This document shows, one piece after another, positions 47,052-57,826 of a stretch of 64,000 nucleotides of DNA. Under the pieces are notes generated by a model. The model did not search any database. It was not told the DNA's origin and worked only from the letters and a program-made list of their open reading frames with translations. Source of the stretch: Nitrospirillum viridazoti CBAmc (lineage in GTDB: Bacteria > Pseudomonadota > Alphaproteobacteria > Azospirillales > Azospirillaceae); the NCBI RefSeq assembly GCF_000730165.1, contig NZ_CP022111.1, positions 62,001 through 126,000 on the forward strand, given 5' to 3'. Each line of letters begins with the position of its first letter. The first letter of the stretch is position 1. The position numbers were made by a program, and so were the translations under genes.

Positions 47052-50000
47052 TCAGCTGCACCCCGTCGTGCTGCCGCAGGTGTCGCACTTCAGGCAGGTG
47101 CCGTTGCGCACCAGGGTCATGTTCTGGCATTCGGGGCAGGGGTCGCCTTCGTAGCCCTTGGCGCGGGCTTCCTTGACGCGTTCCCAGCGGGCGTCGCCGC
47201 CGCCGGAGACGGCGCCGCCGTAGCTGGTGCCGGTCACCACCTTTTCCGCACGGCTCAGGGCCGAGAAGGCCTGGGCCGCGCCGTGGGTGCCGGTGGCCAC
47301 GTGGGTCTCGACGCTGGCAGTGGCGGTCGCGGTGGCCGTCTGGAAGGCGGCGACGGCGCGGCCGGCCTGGCCGCCGGGCAGAACCCGCAGGTTGGGCAGG
47401 TTGTTGCGCACATAGCCGGTGGAGGTGATGCGGGCCACCGCGTTCAGCGTCTCCTCCGCCACCTCGGCCGCGTGCGGGGGCAGGTCGCTCTGCTTCACGC
47501 CGCCGCCCATGGTGTCGGGCAGGATGTCGTCCGGCGTGGCGTGGGCGAGATCCGTGCGCGACAGATAGCTGATGGCCAGCTCCCGGAACACATAGTCCAG
47601 GATGGACGTCGCCATCTTGATGGCGTCGTTGCCCTGCACCATGCCGGCGGGCTCGAAGCGGGTGAAGGTGAAGGCCTCCACATACTCCTCCAGCGGCACA
47701 CCGTACTGCAGGCCCAGGCTGATGGCGATGGCGAAGTTGTTCATCAGCGAGCGGAAGGCGGCACCCTCCTTGTGCATGTCGATGAAGATTTCGCCCAGCT
47801 TGCCGTCCTCATACTCGCCAGTGCGCAGGTAGACCTTGTGGCCGCCCACTGTGGCCTTCTGGGTGTAGCCCTTGCGGCGGTGGGGCAGGCGCTCGCGCTG
47901 GGCGCGCACCACCTTCTCGATCACCTTTTCCACGATGCGCTCGGTCACCACCTCGACGCGGACGGCGGCCGGGGCCTCCAGCACCTTTTCCAGCGTGGTC
48001 TCGGCGATGGCCTCATCCTCGTCATCCTCCTCCAGCACCTGGGCGTTCAGCGGCTGGGACAGCTTGCTGCCGTCGCGGTAGAGCGCGTTGGCCTTCAGGC
48101 CCAGGCTCCACGACAGCATGTAGGCGTCCTTGCACGCCTCCACCGTGGCGTGGTTGGGCATGTTGATGGTCTTGGATATCGCGCCGGAGATGAAGGGTTG
48201 TGAGGCCGCCATCATGCGGATGTGGCTTTCCGCCGACAGATAGCGCGTGCCGATCTTCCCGCACGGGCTGGCGCAGTCGAACACCGGCAGATGCTCGGCC
48301 TTCAGGCCCGGCGCGCCCTCCAGGGTCATGGCGCCGCAGCAGTAGACGTTGGCGGCCTCAATCTCGGCTTTGCTGAAGCCCAGGTGGGACAAGAGGTCGA
48401 AGCCGAATTCCTCCAGCTTGTGCGCCGGCACGTCCAGCGCCCCGGTCAGGAAGTCGGCGCCCAGCGTCCACTTGTTGAAGGCGAACTTGATGTCGAAGGC
48501 GTTGGCCAGGCCCGCTTCCAGCTTCTCCAGCTGTTCCGCGCCGAAGCCCTTGGCCGCCAGCGTCTCGTGGTTCACGCCCGGCGCGCCCTTCAGCGTGCCG
48601 TGGCCCACGGCATAGCGCTCGATGCGGGCCACGTCCGTCGCGGAATAGCCCAGGCGCGACAGCGCCTCCGGCACCACGCGGTTGATGATCTTGAAGTAGC
48701 CGCCACCGGCCAGCTTCTTGAACTTCACCAGGGCGAAGTCCGGCTCGATGCCGGTGGTGTCGCAGTCCATGACCAGGCCGATGGTGCCGGTGGGGGCGAC
48801 CACGGTGGCCTGGGCGTTGCGGTAGCCGTGCTTCTGGCCCAGCTCCAACGCCTCATCCCAGGCGCGGCGGGCGGCCACGATCAGCCGCTGGTCGGGGCAA
48901 TCCTCGGCATCCAGCGGCACCGGGGTGACCGACAGGCCCTCGTACCCTTCCCCGGCGCCATAGGCGGCGCGGCGATGGTTGCGGATGACGCGCAGCATGG
49001 CCGTGGCGTTGGGGGCATAGCCGGGGAAGGTGCCCAGCTCACCCGCCATCTCGGCGGAGGTGGCGTAGGCCACACCGGTCATGATGGCGCTGATGGCGCC
49101 GCAGATGGCCCGGCCCTCGGCGCTGTCATAGGGAACGCCCTCGGCCATCAGCAGGCCGCCGACGTTGGCGAAGCCCAGGCCCAGGGTGCGATACTCATAC
49201 GACAGGCGCGCGATCTCCTTGGAGGGGAACTGCGCCATGAGGACCGAGATTTCCAGCGCCACCGTCCACAGCCGGCAGGCGTGGCGGAAGGCATCGGTGT
49301 CGAACGAGCCGTCGGCCCGGCGGAACTCCATCAGGTTCAGGGACGCCAGGTTGCAGGCCGTGTCGTCCAGGAACATGTATTCCGAGCAGGGGTTGGACGC
49401 GTTGATGCGACCGGACTCGGGGCAGGTGTGCCAGTCGTTGATGGTGGTGTCGTACTGCACGCCCGGGTCGGCCGATTGCCAGGCGGCGTGGCCGATCTTG
49501 TCCCACAGGTCGCGGGCCTTCAGCGTCTTGGCCACCTTGCCGTCGGTGCGGCGGATCAGGTTCCAGTCGGCATCTTCCTTCACCGCGCGGATGAAGGCGT
49601 CGGGCACGCGGACGGAGTTGTTGGAGTTCTGGCCGGAAACGGTCAGGTAGGCGCTGGAATCCCAGTCCGTGTCATAGGTCTGGAACTCCATCTCCGTATA
49701 GCCCTGGCCGGCGAACTGGATGACCCGCTGGATGTAGTTTTCCGGGATCATGACCTTGCGGGCGTCGATGATGGCCCGCTTCAGCGCCTTGTTCTTCGTC
49801 GGGTCCAGGCGATCGGCGTCGGGGCCCATGCCTTCCGTCGCCGCCGCCATGATGGCGTTCAGATGCTTGTTGGCCAGCTTGGATCCCGCCACCAGGGCGC
49901 AGACCTTCTGCTCCTCCACCACCTTCCAGTCGATGTAGGCCTCGATGTCCGGGTGGTCCAGGTCCACCGTCACCATCTTGGCGGCGCGGCGGGTGGTGCC

Positions 50001-50813
50001 GCCCGACTTGATGGCCCCGGCGGCGCGGTCGCCGATCTTCAGGAAGCTCATCAGGCCGGAGGACTTGCCGCCGCCGGCCAGCCGCTCGCCGTCGCCGCGC
50101 AGGCGGGAGAAGTTGGAACCGGTGCCGGAGCCGTACTTGAACAGGCGGGCCTCACGCACCCACAGGTCCATGATGCCGCCCTCGTTCACCAGGTCGTCTG
50201 CGACAGACTGGATGAAGCAGGCGTGGGGCTGCGGGTGCTCATAGGCCGACTTGCTGGCCACCAGCTCGCCGGTCTTGAAGTCGACGTAGTGATGGCCCTG
50301 GGCGGGGCCGTCGATGCCATAGGCCCAGTGCAGGCCGGTGTTGAACCACTGCGGGCTGTTGGGGGCCGCCATCTGGCGGGCCAGCATGTGGCGCATCTCG
50401 TCGAAATAGGCGCTGGCGTCGGCCTCGCTGTCGAAATAGCCGCCCTTCCAGCCCCAATAGGCCCAGGTGCCGGCCAGGCGGTCGAAGACCTGGCGGGCGG
50501 AGGTCTCGCCACCCACCCGCTCCTTGGCGGGCACATCGGCCAGCGCGTCCTCGTCGGCCACCTGGCGCCACAGGAAGGAGGGGACGTCGTTCTCCTCCAC
50601 CTTCTTCAGGCGCGCGGGCACGCCCGCGCGGCGGAAATACTTCTGGGCCAGGATGTCACAGGCCACCTGGCTCCAATCCGCCGGCACCTGGATGTCCTTG
50701 GCCTGGAAAACCACCGAGCCGTCGGGGTTGCGGATCTCGCTGGTCGCCGTGCGGAAGGCGATCCCCTCGTAAGCGTCCCGACCGTCGACCGTGAACCGTC
50801 TCTCGATGCGCAT
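47052..50813 (-). CDS. nrdJ: Class II (B12-dependent) ribonucleotide reductase
   Basis: A 1253-residue adenosylcobalamin-dependent reductase that makes deoxyribonucleotides with or without oxygen. Core motifs: [29 protein letters not shown] with an active-site cysteine, [37 protein letters not shown] and [20 protein letters not shown]. The C-terminus has a zinc-ribbon-like cysteine cluster ([20 protein letters not shown]...) and the redox cysteines TGCS. The long form of about 1200 residues is common in alphaproteobacteria. No nrdA/nrdB or nrdR gene is in the window. Confidence 0.97.
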   Translation of the reverse strand: MRIERRFTVDGRDAYEGIAFRTATSEIRNPDGSVVFQAKDIQVPADWSQVACDILAQKYFRRAGVPARLKKVEENDVPSFLWRQVADEDALADVPAKERVGGETSARQVFDRLAGTWAYWGWKGGYFDSEADASAYFDEMRHMLARQMAAPNSPQWFNTGLHWAYGIDGPAQGHHYVDFKTGELVASKSAYEHPQPHACFIQSVADDLVNEGGIMDLWVREARLFKYGSGTGSNFSRLRGDGERLAGGGKSSGLMSFLKIGDRAAGAIKSGGTTRRAAKMVTVDLDHPDIEAYIDWKVVEEQKVCALVAGSKLANKHLNAIMAAATEGMGPDADRLDPTKNKALKRAIIDARKVMIPENYIQRVIQFAGQGYTEMEFQTYDTDWDSSAYLTVSGQNSNNSVRVPDAFIRAVKEDADWNLIRRTDGKVAKTLKARDLWDKIGHAAWQSADPGVQYDTTINDWHTCPESGRINASNPCSEYMFLDDTACNLASLNLMEFRRADGSFDTDAFRHACRLWTVALEISVLMAQFPSKEIARLSYEYRTLGLGFANVGGLLMAEGVPYDSAEGRAICGAISAIMTGVAYATSAEMAGELGTFPGYAPNATAMLRVIRNHRRAAYGAGEGYEGLSVTPVPLDAEDCPDQRLIVAARRAWDEALELGQKHGYRNAQATVVAPTGTIGLVMDCDTTGIEPDFALVKFKKLAGGGYFKIINRVVPEALSRLGYSATDVARIERYAVGHGTLKGAPGVNHETLAAKGFGAEQLEKLEAGLANAFDIKFAFNKWTLGADFLTGALDVPAHKLEEFGFDLLSHLGFSKAEIEAANVYCCGAMTLEGAPGLKAEHLPVFDCASPCGKIGTRYLSAESHIRMMAASQPFISGAISKTINMPNHATVEACKDAYMLSWSLGLKANALYRDGSKLSQPLNAQVLEEDDEDEAIAETTLEKVLEAPAAVRVEVVTERIVEKVIEKVVRAQRERLPHRRKGYTQKATVGGHKVYLRTGEYEDGKLGEIFIDMHKEGAAFRSLMNNFAIAISLGLQYGVPLEEYVEAFTFTRFEPAGMVQGNDAIKMATSILDYVFRELAISYLSRTDLAHATPDDILPDTMGGGVKQSDLPPHAAEVAEETLNAVARITSTGYVRNNLPNLRVLPGGQAGRAVAAFQTATATATASVETHVATGTHGAAQAFSALSRAEKVVTGTSYGGAVSGGGDARWERVKEARAKGYEGDPCPECQNMTLVRNGTCLKCDTCGSTTGCS

Positions 50814-51430
50814 GGTGCCCCGACCCCCGAATGAAATGCCGCGATGGTGGGGTGGGTGTCGCGGGGGCGCCGATTCCGGAGATCGTTGTCCGGACCTGGG
50901 GTCCTGGAAACAGGCAAAACCACCCCAAAACCTGGGCTGGTCCCCGGTGCTCTACGCCGCGACAGCACCCCTAGATGCTGTATGTCGGGGAAGCGTATGC
51001 CACCATGTTTCGACCATCAACGACATTTTGTGGTCTCTAAAGGGGAGGTGCATACCGGTTGTGGTTGACTCTTCGTACAGGGGGCGATTCTTCAACGAAA
51101 CCGAGCCTTTCATGGTTTTGGCTCACCCTGGTTCGCAAGCTGAAGAATGCGTCCGGCCGCCCGCTTCCCGGGTGGTGCGCCCGGCGGGGCGGGAACACCC
51201 GGGGCGCCCCCGCGCTTTTGGGTTTCCAACCCCCCCTGGAAGATGGCAGGGTGCCTCTCCGGCACCGCAGGTGGTGCGGCGTCTTGGCCCCTTGTCTTTG
51301 AGAATCCCCGTCCCGAATGCCCCCTGAGCGCAGCCCAGACCAGCGCCCCGACCGACCGACTTATCATCACCCGGTGGTCATCGATCCGGCGGCGCGCCCC
51401 CCGGCGGGGGAAAAAGCGGAAGGAAGCGCG
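50814..51430. promoter_or_regulatory. Divergent region nrdJ / flippase-like gene
   Basis: About 617 bases with no convincing gene. ACAGCA (50962-50967) and TGCTGT (50976-50981) form a perfect dyad around CCCCTAGA, a possible operator near the nrdJ promoter. GTATGC near 50994 and GCATAC near 51050 form a wider inverted pair. No B12 riboswitch signature was found. The AAGGA at 51420-51424 is the ribosome site for the GTG at 51431. Confidence 0.4.
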
Positions 51431-52444
51431 GTGGATGACAAGGCGGTGGGCGGCGATGCGGCCAAGCCCAACTGGATAAAGCGCCTGACCACCCTGGTCA
51501 CCGCCCTGGTGCTGGTGGGCCTGGTGGTGCTGGCCATCCGCCATGTCGCGCGCGATTTCCACCCGGCGGAGGTCTGGGCCTATGTCCGGCTGCTGCCCTG
51601 GGCGCGGGTGGCGCAGGCGGCGGGCTTGGTCGCCTCCGCCTACCTGGTGATGACGCTCTACGACGTCTCCGCCCTGAAATACCTGGGCATCAAGCTGCCC
51701 TACCGCACCGTGGGCTTCGGCAGCTTCGCCGGCTACGCCATCTCCAACAACGTGGGTTTCGCCGTCATCAGCGGCGGGTCCGTGCGCTATCGCGTCTATT
51801 CGGTGGCCGGCCTGTCGGCGGCGGACATTGCCAAGATCGTCGTCTTCTCCACCACCACCTTCACCCTGGGCATCACCTTCACCGGTGCCCTGGGCGTGGC
51901 CATCGGGCCGGAGGTGGGGGCGGGCTTGCTGAACCTGCCGGCCTGGCTGCTGCAGGGCATCGCCGGCCTGGTGCTGGTGGGCCTGGGCGCCATGACGGTG
52001 GCGGCGGCGGTGACGCACAAGCCCGTGCGCCTGTGGCGCTGGTCCTTCGCCCTGCCGTCGTCGGGCGTGATGCTGTCGCAGATCGTCATCGCCTCGCTGG
52101 AGATCCTGCTGTCGGCGGCGGCCCTGTGGACCCTGCTGCCGCCGGAGACGGGCGTGGGCTTCATGGAGTTCACCGCCCTGTTCTGCGCCGGCCTGGCCAT
52201 CGCCATCGTCAGCCACGTGCCGGGCGGACTGGGCGTGTTCGAGACCATCCTGCTGCTGGGCCTGCGCGACCACGGTCCCGCCGGCGGCGCCATCGGCGCC
52301 CTGCTGGCCTATCGATTCCTGTATTATGTGCTGCCCCTGGTCCTGGCTGGCATCCTGCTGCTGACCTGGGAAATCCGCGCCGACCACGGCCCCGTCGCCG
52401 CCTGGCGCCGCTGGCGGGCGCGCAAGGCCGGCCGATCCCAATAG
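51431..52444 (+). CDS. MprF-like flippase-domain membrane protein (LPG synthase TM region)
   Basis: A 337-residue polytopic inner-membrane protein of the UPF0104/COG0392 family, equal to the N-terminal flippase half of MprF. Typical phrases are FGSFAGYAISNNVGFAVISGG, VRYRVYSVAGLSAADIAK and ISHVPGGLGVFE-like AIVSHVPGGLGVFETILLLG. The C-terminal aminoacyl-phosphatidylglycerol synthase domain is absent, so it may flip another lipid. GTG 51431 has AAGGA six bases upstream; an in-frame ATG at 51317 lacks a ribosome site and would add a disordered 38-residue extension. Confidence 0.88.
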   Translation: MDDKAVGGDAAKPNWIKRLTTLVTALVLVGLVVLAIRHVARDFHPAEVWAYVRLLPWARVAQAAGLVASAYLVMTLYDVSALKYLGIKLPYRTVGFGSFAGYAISNNVGFAVISGGSVRYRVYSVAGLSAADIAKIVVFSTTTFTLGITFTGALGVAIGPEVGAGLLNLPAWLLQGIAGLVLVGLGAMTVAAAVTHKPVRLWRWSFALPSSGVMLSQIVIASLEILLSAAALWTLLPPETGVGFMEFTALFCAGLAIAIVSHVPGGLGVFETILLLGLRDHGPAGGAIGALLAYRFLYYVLPLVLAGILLLTWEIRADHGPVAAWRRWRARKAGRSQ

Positions 52445-52588
52445 ACGTCACGCGGGGGAGCTACCCGCTGGCTGCGGCCCCTCAGCGTATGGACGCGGGG
52501 GGCCGAAACTGCCATAGTCCGGCCGGTCCGTTTCGGGGGGCCCGCTGCCAGGCGCTTGGCCCTGTTCACACTTTTCTGGTTTTGGCCC

Positions 52589-52978
52589 ATGACCCAACGC
52601 ATCTCCATCCTGACCTGGCTGTCCCAACTGTCGATCCGCCTGCTGATTTCCCGGCGGGGTGAGCTGGTGGGCACCGACCGGTTCGGCAACCGTTACTTCC
52701 GGGAAAAGAAGGCGCGTCCGGGCATGAAGGTGCGCCGCTGGGTGCTGTTCGCGGGTGAGCCCGAGGCGTCGGCCGTCCCGGCCGAGTGGCACGGCTGGCT
52801 GCACTACTCCATGGAACAGCCCCTGCCGGAGAACAGTGCCTATCACAAGCCGTGGGTGAAGCCGCACGAGGCCAACCAGACCGGCACTGTGGACGCGTAC
52901 CGTCCGCCCGGTCACACCTACGAAGGTGGCCACCGCGCCGCCGCCACCGGCGATTACGAGCCCTGGACCCCCGCGTAA
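52589..52978 (+). CDS. NADH:ubiquinone oxidoreductase subunit NDUFA12
   Basis: A 129-residue accessory subunit of alphaproteobacterial complex I, homologous to mitochondrial NDUFA12/B17.2. The motif LVGTDRFGNRYFREKKARPG, the RWVLFAGEPEASAVPAEWHG stretch and WLHYSMEQPLPE are diagnostic. It sits at the head of the conserved NDUFA12 - MlaD - DUF2155 block. A terminator-like hairpin follows at 53106, but the gene order is kept in related genomes. Confidence 0.95.
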   Translation: MTQRISILTWLSQLSIRLLISRRGELVGTDRFGNRYFREKKARPGMKVRRWVLFAGEPEASAVPAEWHGWLHYSMEQPLPENSAYHKPWVKPHEANQTGTVDAYRPPGHTYEGGHRAAATGDYEPWTPA

Positions 52979-53105
52979 GGGGGCGCCGGCCTGCAGGATG
53001 CGCGGCGCATCGCCGACGGTGACGCCGCCCCGACATCGTGACAGGTTGGATGACAGGGCTGGGGACCGGGCAGTGGCACCGGTGTCCCCCCGACAGGCGT
53101 CGGCC

Positions 53106-53134
53106 AAGGCCCCTCCCGGGGCCTTGCGTCTTTC
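53106..53134 (+). terminator. Rho-independent terminator-like hairpin
   Basis: AAGGCCCC (53106-53113), TCCC, GGGGCCTT (53118-53125), followed by GCGTCTTTCC. It lies between the NDUFA12 and mlaD genes. The T-tail is modest. Confidence 0.55.
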
Positions 53135-53173
53135 CGGACCTGTCCTATTTCTAGGGTTTTCCAGAGGAAGCGA

Positions 53174-53761
53174 ATGCGCAGCAATGTGATCGAGACCGTG
53201 CTGGGGGCCGTCGTCCTGGTGGTGGCGGCGTTCTTCCTCTATTTCGCCTACACCACGGCGAACGTGCGGGCCGTGTCGGGCTATGCCCTGCAGGCCCGCT
53301 TCGCCAGCACCGGCGGCTTGACGGCCGGCAGCGACGTGCGCATCAGCGGCGTGAAGGTGGGATCGGTCACCAAGGCCTACCTGGATCCCAAGACCTACCA
53401 GGCCGTCATCGAGATGCAGATCGACAGCCAGGTGAAGCTGCCCGAGGACACCAGCGCCGGCATCGCGTCGGAAAGCCTGCTGGGCGGCAAGTTCCTGAAC
53501 CTGCAGCCCGGTGGCGAGGAAGAGATGCTGAAGCCCGGCGGCCGCATCCAGTACACCCAGTCGGCGGTGAACCTGGAGGATCTGCTTGGCCGCTTCATCT
53601 TCAGCGCTGGCGGCAGCAACGCCAACAAGGGCGGCGACGGCCAGGGTCAGCAGAACCAGGGCCAGCCCGCACAGCCGGCCCCGCAGGGGCAGCAGCCCGC
53701 CCAGACCCAGCAACCCAAGGCCGACCCGTCCAAGGGGCTGCTGAACGGCGGCGGCAAATGA
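53174..53761 (+). CDS. mlaD: MlaD, outer-membrane lipid asymmetry protein
   Basis: A 195-residue MCE-domain protein anchored by one N-terminal membrane segment (VLGAVVLVVAAFFLYFAYT). The MCE domain reads LQARFASTGGLTAGSDVRIS, GVKVGSVTKAYLDPKTYQAV and SESLLGGKFLNLQPGG. The tail is Gln/Gly/Pro-rich and disordered. MlaD forms a hexameric ring in the inner membrane with MlaE, MlaF and MlaB to move phospholipids between membranes; those genes are not in the window. Its stop overlaps the next start (ATGA). Confidence 0.93.
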   Translation: MRSNVIETVLGAVVLVVAAFFLYFAYTTANVRAVSGYALQARFASTGGLTAGSDVRISGVKVGSVTKAYLDPKTYQAVIEMQIDSQVKLPEDTSAGIASESLLGGKFLNLQPGGEEEMLKPGGRIQYTQSAVNLEDLLGRFIFSAGGSNANKGGDGQGQQNQGQPAQPAPQGQQPAQTQQPKADPSKGLLNGGGK

Positions 53762-54456
53762 GCCAGCGCCGCCTGCTGATGGCGGCGGCCTCGTGCCTGG
53801 TGCTGGCCGCCGCGGCCGGCGCCTGGGCCCAGAACGTGCCCCAGAACGCGCCTACTGGTAACGCCCCCACCATTCCCGGCACGCCGCCGGCCCCGCCCGC
53901 CGCGACTCCGGATCAGAAAAAGTCCGGCGACCAGGCCCCGGAGGAGCAGCCGCCCCCCAGCCAGCCCGTGACCGGGCCCGGTGCCGCCGGCCAGCCGCCG
54001 CAGCAGGCCCCGGCGGAGGGCGCCGCCGCAGCCCCGGCCGAGGGCGCGGCCTCGCCTGTGACGCCGCTGCCCCCCCTGCCGCCGCAGCCGGCCGTGGCGC
54101 GCACCTTCGAGGATATGAAGATCGCCGTGCTGGGCGGCCTGGACAAGGTGACGGGCCGCGTCTCCACTGTGGAGATCGCGGTGGGCCAGACCGGCCGCTT
54201 CGGGCAGCTGACGGTGGCCGCCCGGGCCTGCCGCAAGACCACGCCCATCGAGGAACCGGAATCGGCCGCCTTCCTGGATATCGTGGAAGCCAAGCCGGAC
54301 GATCCGGCGGCCAAGGTCTTCACCGGCTGGATGTTCGCCTCCAGCCCGGCCCTGTCGGCGATGGAAGACCCCGTCTATGACGTCTGGGTGGTGGACTGCA
54401 AGAACCCGGCGACCAAGGCGCCCTCGTCCAAACTTCCGTCTGGCAAGCCGCAGTGA
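53758..54456 (+). CDS. DUF2155 family periplasmic protein
   Basis: A 232-residue protein with a signal peptide ([20 protein letters not shown]), a long Pro/Ala/Gly/Gln-rich linker, and a C-terminal DUF2155 domain: [40 protein letters not shown] and [28 protein letters not shown]. Two cysteines may form a disulfide. The role is not known, but it is conserved next to NDUFA12 and aat in alphaproteobacteria. Its 3' end overlaps the convergent aat gene by 82 bases. Confidence 0.9.
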   Translation: MSQRRLLMAAASCLVLAAAAGAWAQNVPQNAPTGNAPTIPGTPPAPPAATPDQKKSGDQAPEEQPPPSQPVTGPGAAGQPPQQAPAEGAAAAPAEGAASPVTPLPPLPPQPAVARTFEDMKIAVLGGLDKVTGRVSTVEIAVGQTGRFGQLTVAARACRKTTPIEEPESAAFLDIVEAKPDDPAAKVFTGWMFASSPALSAMEDPVYDVWVVDCKNPATKAPSSKLPSGKPQ

Positions 54457-55040
54457 AACCGCGCCGGCCGGGGCAGGGCCCGGGCCAGCCGGGCCTGATA
54501 CTCCGCGCGGGGGATTTCCACCGCGCCGAACTGCGACAGGTGGGTGGTGACGAACTGCGTGTCCAGCAGGCTGTAGCCGCCGGCGCGCAGGCGGGCCACC
54601 AGGTGGACCAGGGCCACCTTGCTGGCGTCCGTCTCGCGCGAGAACATGCTCTCCCCGAAGAAAGCCCCGCCGATCGACACGCCGTAGAGGCCGCCCACCA
54701 GTTGGCCTTCCCGCCGGCATTCCACGGAATGGGCATGGCCTTGGCGGTGCAGGGCGACGTAGGCCTCCAGGATCTGGGCGTTGATCCAGGTATCCGGCCG
54801 GTCGGTGGTGGATTCGCCGCAGGCCCGCATCACCCCTTCGAAGTCGGTGTCGACGCTGACCTGGAAGCGCCCCTGGCGCACGGTGCGCAGTAGGCGGCGC
54901 GGCGCGTGGAAGCCGTCCAGGGGCAGGATCCCCCGCTCCGGCGGGTCGAACCAGAAGATTTCGTCGTCATCGGCGGACTCCGCCATGGGAAAGACACCCA
55001 TGGCGTAGGCGCGCAGCAGCAGTTCCGGTGTCAGGCGCAT
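54375..55040 (-). CDS. aat: Leucyl/phenylalanyl-tRNA-protein transferase
   Basis: A 221-residue enzyme that adds Leu or Phe from tRNA to N-terminal Arg/Lys proteins, marking them for ClpAP (N-degron pathway). Motifs: [57 protein letters not shown] and [23 protein letters not shown] 55040 shares a base with the upstream DUF2339 stop; a GTG at 55043 is also possible. The last 82 bases are antisense to the DUF2155 gene. Confidence 0.96.
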   Translation of the reverse strand: MRLTPELLLRAYAMGVFPMAESADDDEIFWFDPPERGILPLDGFHAPRRLLRTVRQGRFQVSVDTDFEGVMRACGESTTDRPDTWINAQILEAYVALHRQGHAHSVECRREGQLVGGLYGVSIGGAFFGESMFSRETDASKVALVHLVARLRAGGYSLLDTQFVTTHLSQFGAVEIPRAEYQARLARALPRPARFHCGLPDGSLDEGALVAGFLQSTTQTS

Positions 55041-57685
55041 CACGGGGTCTCACCTGGCATTGGATTGGCCGGCACCCGTGCTGGCGCGAACACCACCCGC
55101 TGGTAGACGTAGCCGATGCCCATGAGGCACAGGCCCAACCCCAGGAAGGACAGGATGCGCAAGAGGCCGGTCAGGTCCGCCATGTCGGACAGGAAGACCT
55201 TCAGCACCGTCACCAGCAGCACGGCCAGCGAGGCGTAGCGCAGATCCGCCCGGCGCGTGCGCACCCCCAGCGCCAGCAGGACCAGGGCGAAGGCCAGCCA
55301 GGCGGCGGAATAGCTGTACCACTCCGCGTCCGTGCGCTCGCCGCCATGGGCCCACAGGGTCAAGGTGCTGCCGTGGAAGGCCTGGCGCACCTCCAGCGAC
55401 ACCCAGGTGAACGCCAGGACCAGCACCAGGATGACCAGAGCGCGGCGCACCAGTCCCGCCTCCCGCCGCCAAGCCGCCAGACCGAACATCAGAGCGGGCA
55501 GGGCGTAGACCAGCAGCAGCAGGTTGAACACCGGCCAGGGCCCCACCGGCTCCACCGCCCACAGGGGGTTCAGCACGCCCAGCTGCACCAGCACCACCTG
55601 GGCCGCCGCCACCCGTACCAGGATGCGGGCGCCCCAATGGGCGACGGGGTGGGTGACGGGCCCGGCGGTGTTGCCGACGCGCCCGGTCAGCACCAGGGCC
55701 ACCGCCAGGAACAGCACGCTGCGGAGGCTGGTGGGCAACAGGGCGAAGGGATCGCTGGCCAGGCTACCGGTCTGCATGACCTGGATTTCCAGACAGGCGA
55801 ACAGCAGGCCCAGCACCAGGGCCGCCGCCGCCAGCCCCTGTGCCGGCCGGTCGTCCCGCCGCTGTCGCAACAGCCAGGTGCCGGCCGTACAGGCCACCGC
55901 CGGCACGCCATAGCCCCACAGCAGCCAGTTGAGGGGGGAGGTGCCGTTCAGCGGATAGTCCAGCAGCCAGGGGTTCAGGGTCAGGCGCGCCACCACCACG
56001 ACCGCCACGGCCACCGCCCCGCGCCGCAAGGCATTGGCCAGTGGGGAGGCAGTCGTGCGGTTTTCGATCAGTGCCGCCGCCGGTACCAGCAGCGACAACG
56101 CCGCCGTCAGCCAGGAGGTGCGCAGCAGGGCGGCCAGCGCCAGCCCGGCCAGGGCCAAGGCCGCCAGGACGAAGGCGCCCGGCACAGGCTGTGGGCGGTC
56201 TGGCCGCCCCGCCCAAGCGGCGGCCCAGGCCATGCCGCCGGCCAGCGCCACGGCCCCGCCCGCCCAGGCGAGGTCGGGCAGGGCGCCGGTATGGTCGAAG
56301 GTCCAGCCGGCCCAGGCCAGCCCCACCAGGGGCAGGGCGGCACCCCAAGCCCAGGCCCGGGGCAGGCGGTGCGTGCCGGTCAGGGCCCGCAGCCCTGCCG
56401 CCGCGAAGCCCAGGCCGAAGGCGGCGGCCACGCCCAGCTGAACGGGATAGGACAGGCCGGCGGTGCGCACGGTATAGCCCTGGGCCAATGCCAGCGTGGC
56501 CAGCAGGGCGGCGATGGGCGCCAGCGCCTCCGTCACCTCCGGCCTGTGGGACGGCGCGCGCGCAGCGGCGACGGCCAGCAGGGCCAGGGCCGCCAGCCCG
56601 GCCACGCCAGCGGCGTCATAGTCCGTGGCCACCAGCAACAACCAATCCAGCACCATGGGCAGGCCGCCTAGGGCGGCGACGATCCAGGCGTCGGTGACAA
56701 TCGGCCGCTCCCGCCGCAGGTCCAGCAGGCCGAAGCCCAGCCCGGCGGCGGACAAGGCCACCAGGAACAGGACGATGGGCGTGGCTTCCACGGTATGCGC
56801 GGCGGCGGTGACCACCCATAACGCCGCCCCGGCCAGCACGGGCAGGCCCAGCCAGGCGGCCGGCAGGCGCCAGCTTACGGCCAGGGTGGCGGTATTCAGC
56901 AGGGCCAGATAGCCGAACAGGGCCCAGGCGGAGGGGTGGTCGCTGGGCACCAGGGCGGGCACGGCCAGGCCGCCGCCCAGGCCCAGCAGGGCGATGAAGG
57001 CGCCGGGGGACAGCCCGTCCCCCCCGCCGTGGCGCAGAGCCAGCAGAAAAGCCACGGCCGACAGGGCGCCCAGGCCGGCGAAGGTGGCGCCGGGGCCGAT
57101 CAGCCCGTGCAGGGCGTGCGCGGCATAGACGCAGGCGAAGGCGATGGCAAGGCCCGCCGCCGTCAGGGCCGCGGGGATGGAGGCGGCGGGCAGGGGCGCC
57201 TTGGTCGTGGTCGTGTCCCCGGCGCGGCCGCGCATCACGTCACCGGCGGTAACGAGGGCCGCGCCGAACAGGCCGCCCAGGGTCAGACGCACGGCGGGGC
57301 CCAGCAGGCCCTGGTCCACGGCATATTTGGCCAGGAACACGCCGGCCAGCGCCACGGCCAGCGCACCCAGCCACACCAGCCAGCGCGTGCCCAGCGCCTG
57401 TTCCAGCGACGGGGCGGCGGGCCGGTAAGCAGGCTGGGAAGCGGCTTTGGGAATGGGCGCCGGCGACGGTGGGGCGACTGGGCCGGGCGGCGGGCCGGAG
57501 GCTGGGAGGGCGGGCGGCGGCGCCACCGCGGGCCGGGCGGGTGGGGCACCCCCCTCCAGGTGGCTCAAACGGTGGGCCAACGCCTCCAGCCGGGCGTTCA
57601 GCTCTGCCAGACGGCGTTCCGACTTTTCACTGCGGATCAGGGCCCACAGGGCCACCATCAGGGCGATGAAGACAAGAAAGGCCAT
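55040..57685 (-). CDS. DUF2339 polytopic membrane protein
   Basis: An 881-residue inner-membrane protein. It starts with a membrane helix and a coiled coil ([20 protein letters not shown]), followed by a Pro/Ala-rich linker and more than 20 membrane segments. The conserved DUF2339 opening [20 protein letters not shown] and the late [20 protein letters not shown] are present. The function of this family is unknown; it is coupled to aat by overlapping stop and start. A role in the envelope is likely. Confidence 0.92.
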   Translation of the reverse strand: MAFLVFIALMVALWALIRSEKSERRLAELNARLEALAHRLSHLEGGAPPARPAVAPPPALPASGPPPGPVAPPSPAPIPKAASQPAYRPAAPSLEQALGTRWLVWLGALAVALAGVFLAKYAVDQGLLGPAVRLTLGGLFGAALVTAGDVMRGRAGDTTTTKAPLPAASIPAALTAAGLAIAFACVYAAHALHGLIGPGATFAGLGALSAVAFLLALRHGGGDGLSPGAFIALLGLGGGLAVPALVPSDHPSAWALFGYLALLNTATLAVSWRLPAAWLGLPVLAGAALWVVTAAAHTVEATPIVLFLVALSAAGLGFGLLDLRRERPIVTDAWIVAALGGLPMVLDWLLLVATDYDAAGVAGLAALALLAVAAARAPSHRPEVTEALAPIAALLATLALAQGYTVRTAGLSYPVQLGVAAAFGLGFAAAGLRALTGTHRLPRAWAWGAALPLVGLAWAGWTFDHTGALPDLAWAGGAVALAGGMAWAAAWAGRPDRPQPVPGAFVLAALALAGLALAALLRTSWLTAALSLLVPAAALIENRTTASPLANALRRGAVAVAVVVVARLTLNPWLLDYPLNGTSPLNWLLWGYGVPAVACTAGTWLLRQRRDDRPAQGLAAAALVLGLLFACLEIQVMQTGSLASDPFALLPTSLRSVLFLAVALVLTGRVGNTAGPVTHPVAHWGARILVRVAAAQVVLVQLGVLNPLWAVEPVGPWPVFNLLLLVYALPALMFGLAAWRREAGLVRRALVILVLVLAFTWVSLEVRQAFHGSTLTLWAHGGERTDAEWYSYSAAWLAFALVLLALGVRTRRADLRYASLAVLLVTVLKVFLSDMADLTGLLRILSFLGLGLCLMGIGYVYQRVVFAPARVPANPMPGETP

Positions 57686-57751
57686 GCCGGTCCCGGTGTC
57701 GCGCTCAGTGACAGGAAGGGTAGTGCATTTCCCCGGTCCGTGCAGGCCCGG

Positions 57752-57799
57752 AAAAAGCGACGGGCCCGGGACCGACCGTCACGGTCGCTCCCGGGCCCG
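57752..57799 (-). terminator. Strong terminator of accB-accC
   Basis: On the minus strand GCGGGCCCGGGA...TCCCGGGCCCG with an inner CGACCG/CGGTCG pair forms a very long stem, followed by CGCTTTTT. It lies just beyond the accC stop at 57827. Confidence 0.9.
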
Positions 57800-57826
57800 C
57801 GCTCAAGCGATGCCGAAGGATGGAAA

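Noticed and set aside
48222-50834. An 870-codon plus-strand open frame opposite nrdJ
   Set aside because: It is the antisense shadow of a GC-rich gene; composition is full of Gly/His/Gln/Val with no domain, and nrdJ on the other strand is unmistakable.
50814-51430. Possible cobalamin riboswitch ahead of nrdJ
   Set aside because: I looked for the B12-box and its conserved core on the minus strand and did not find them.
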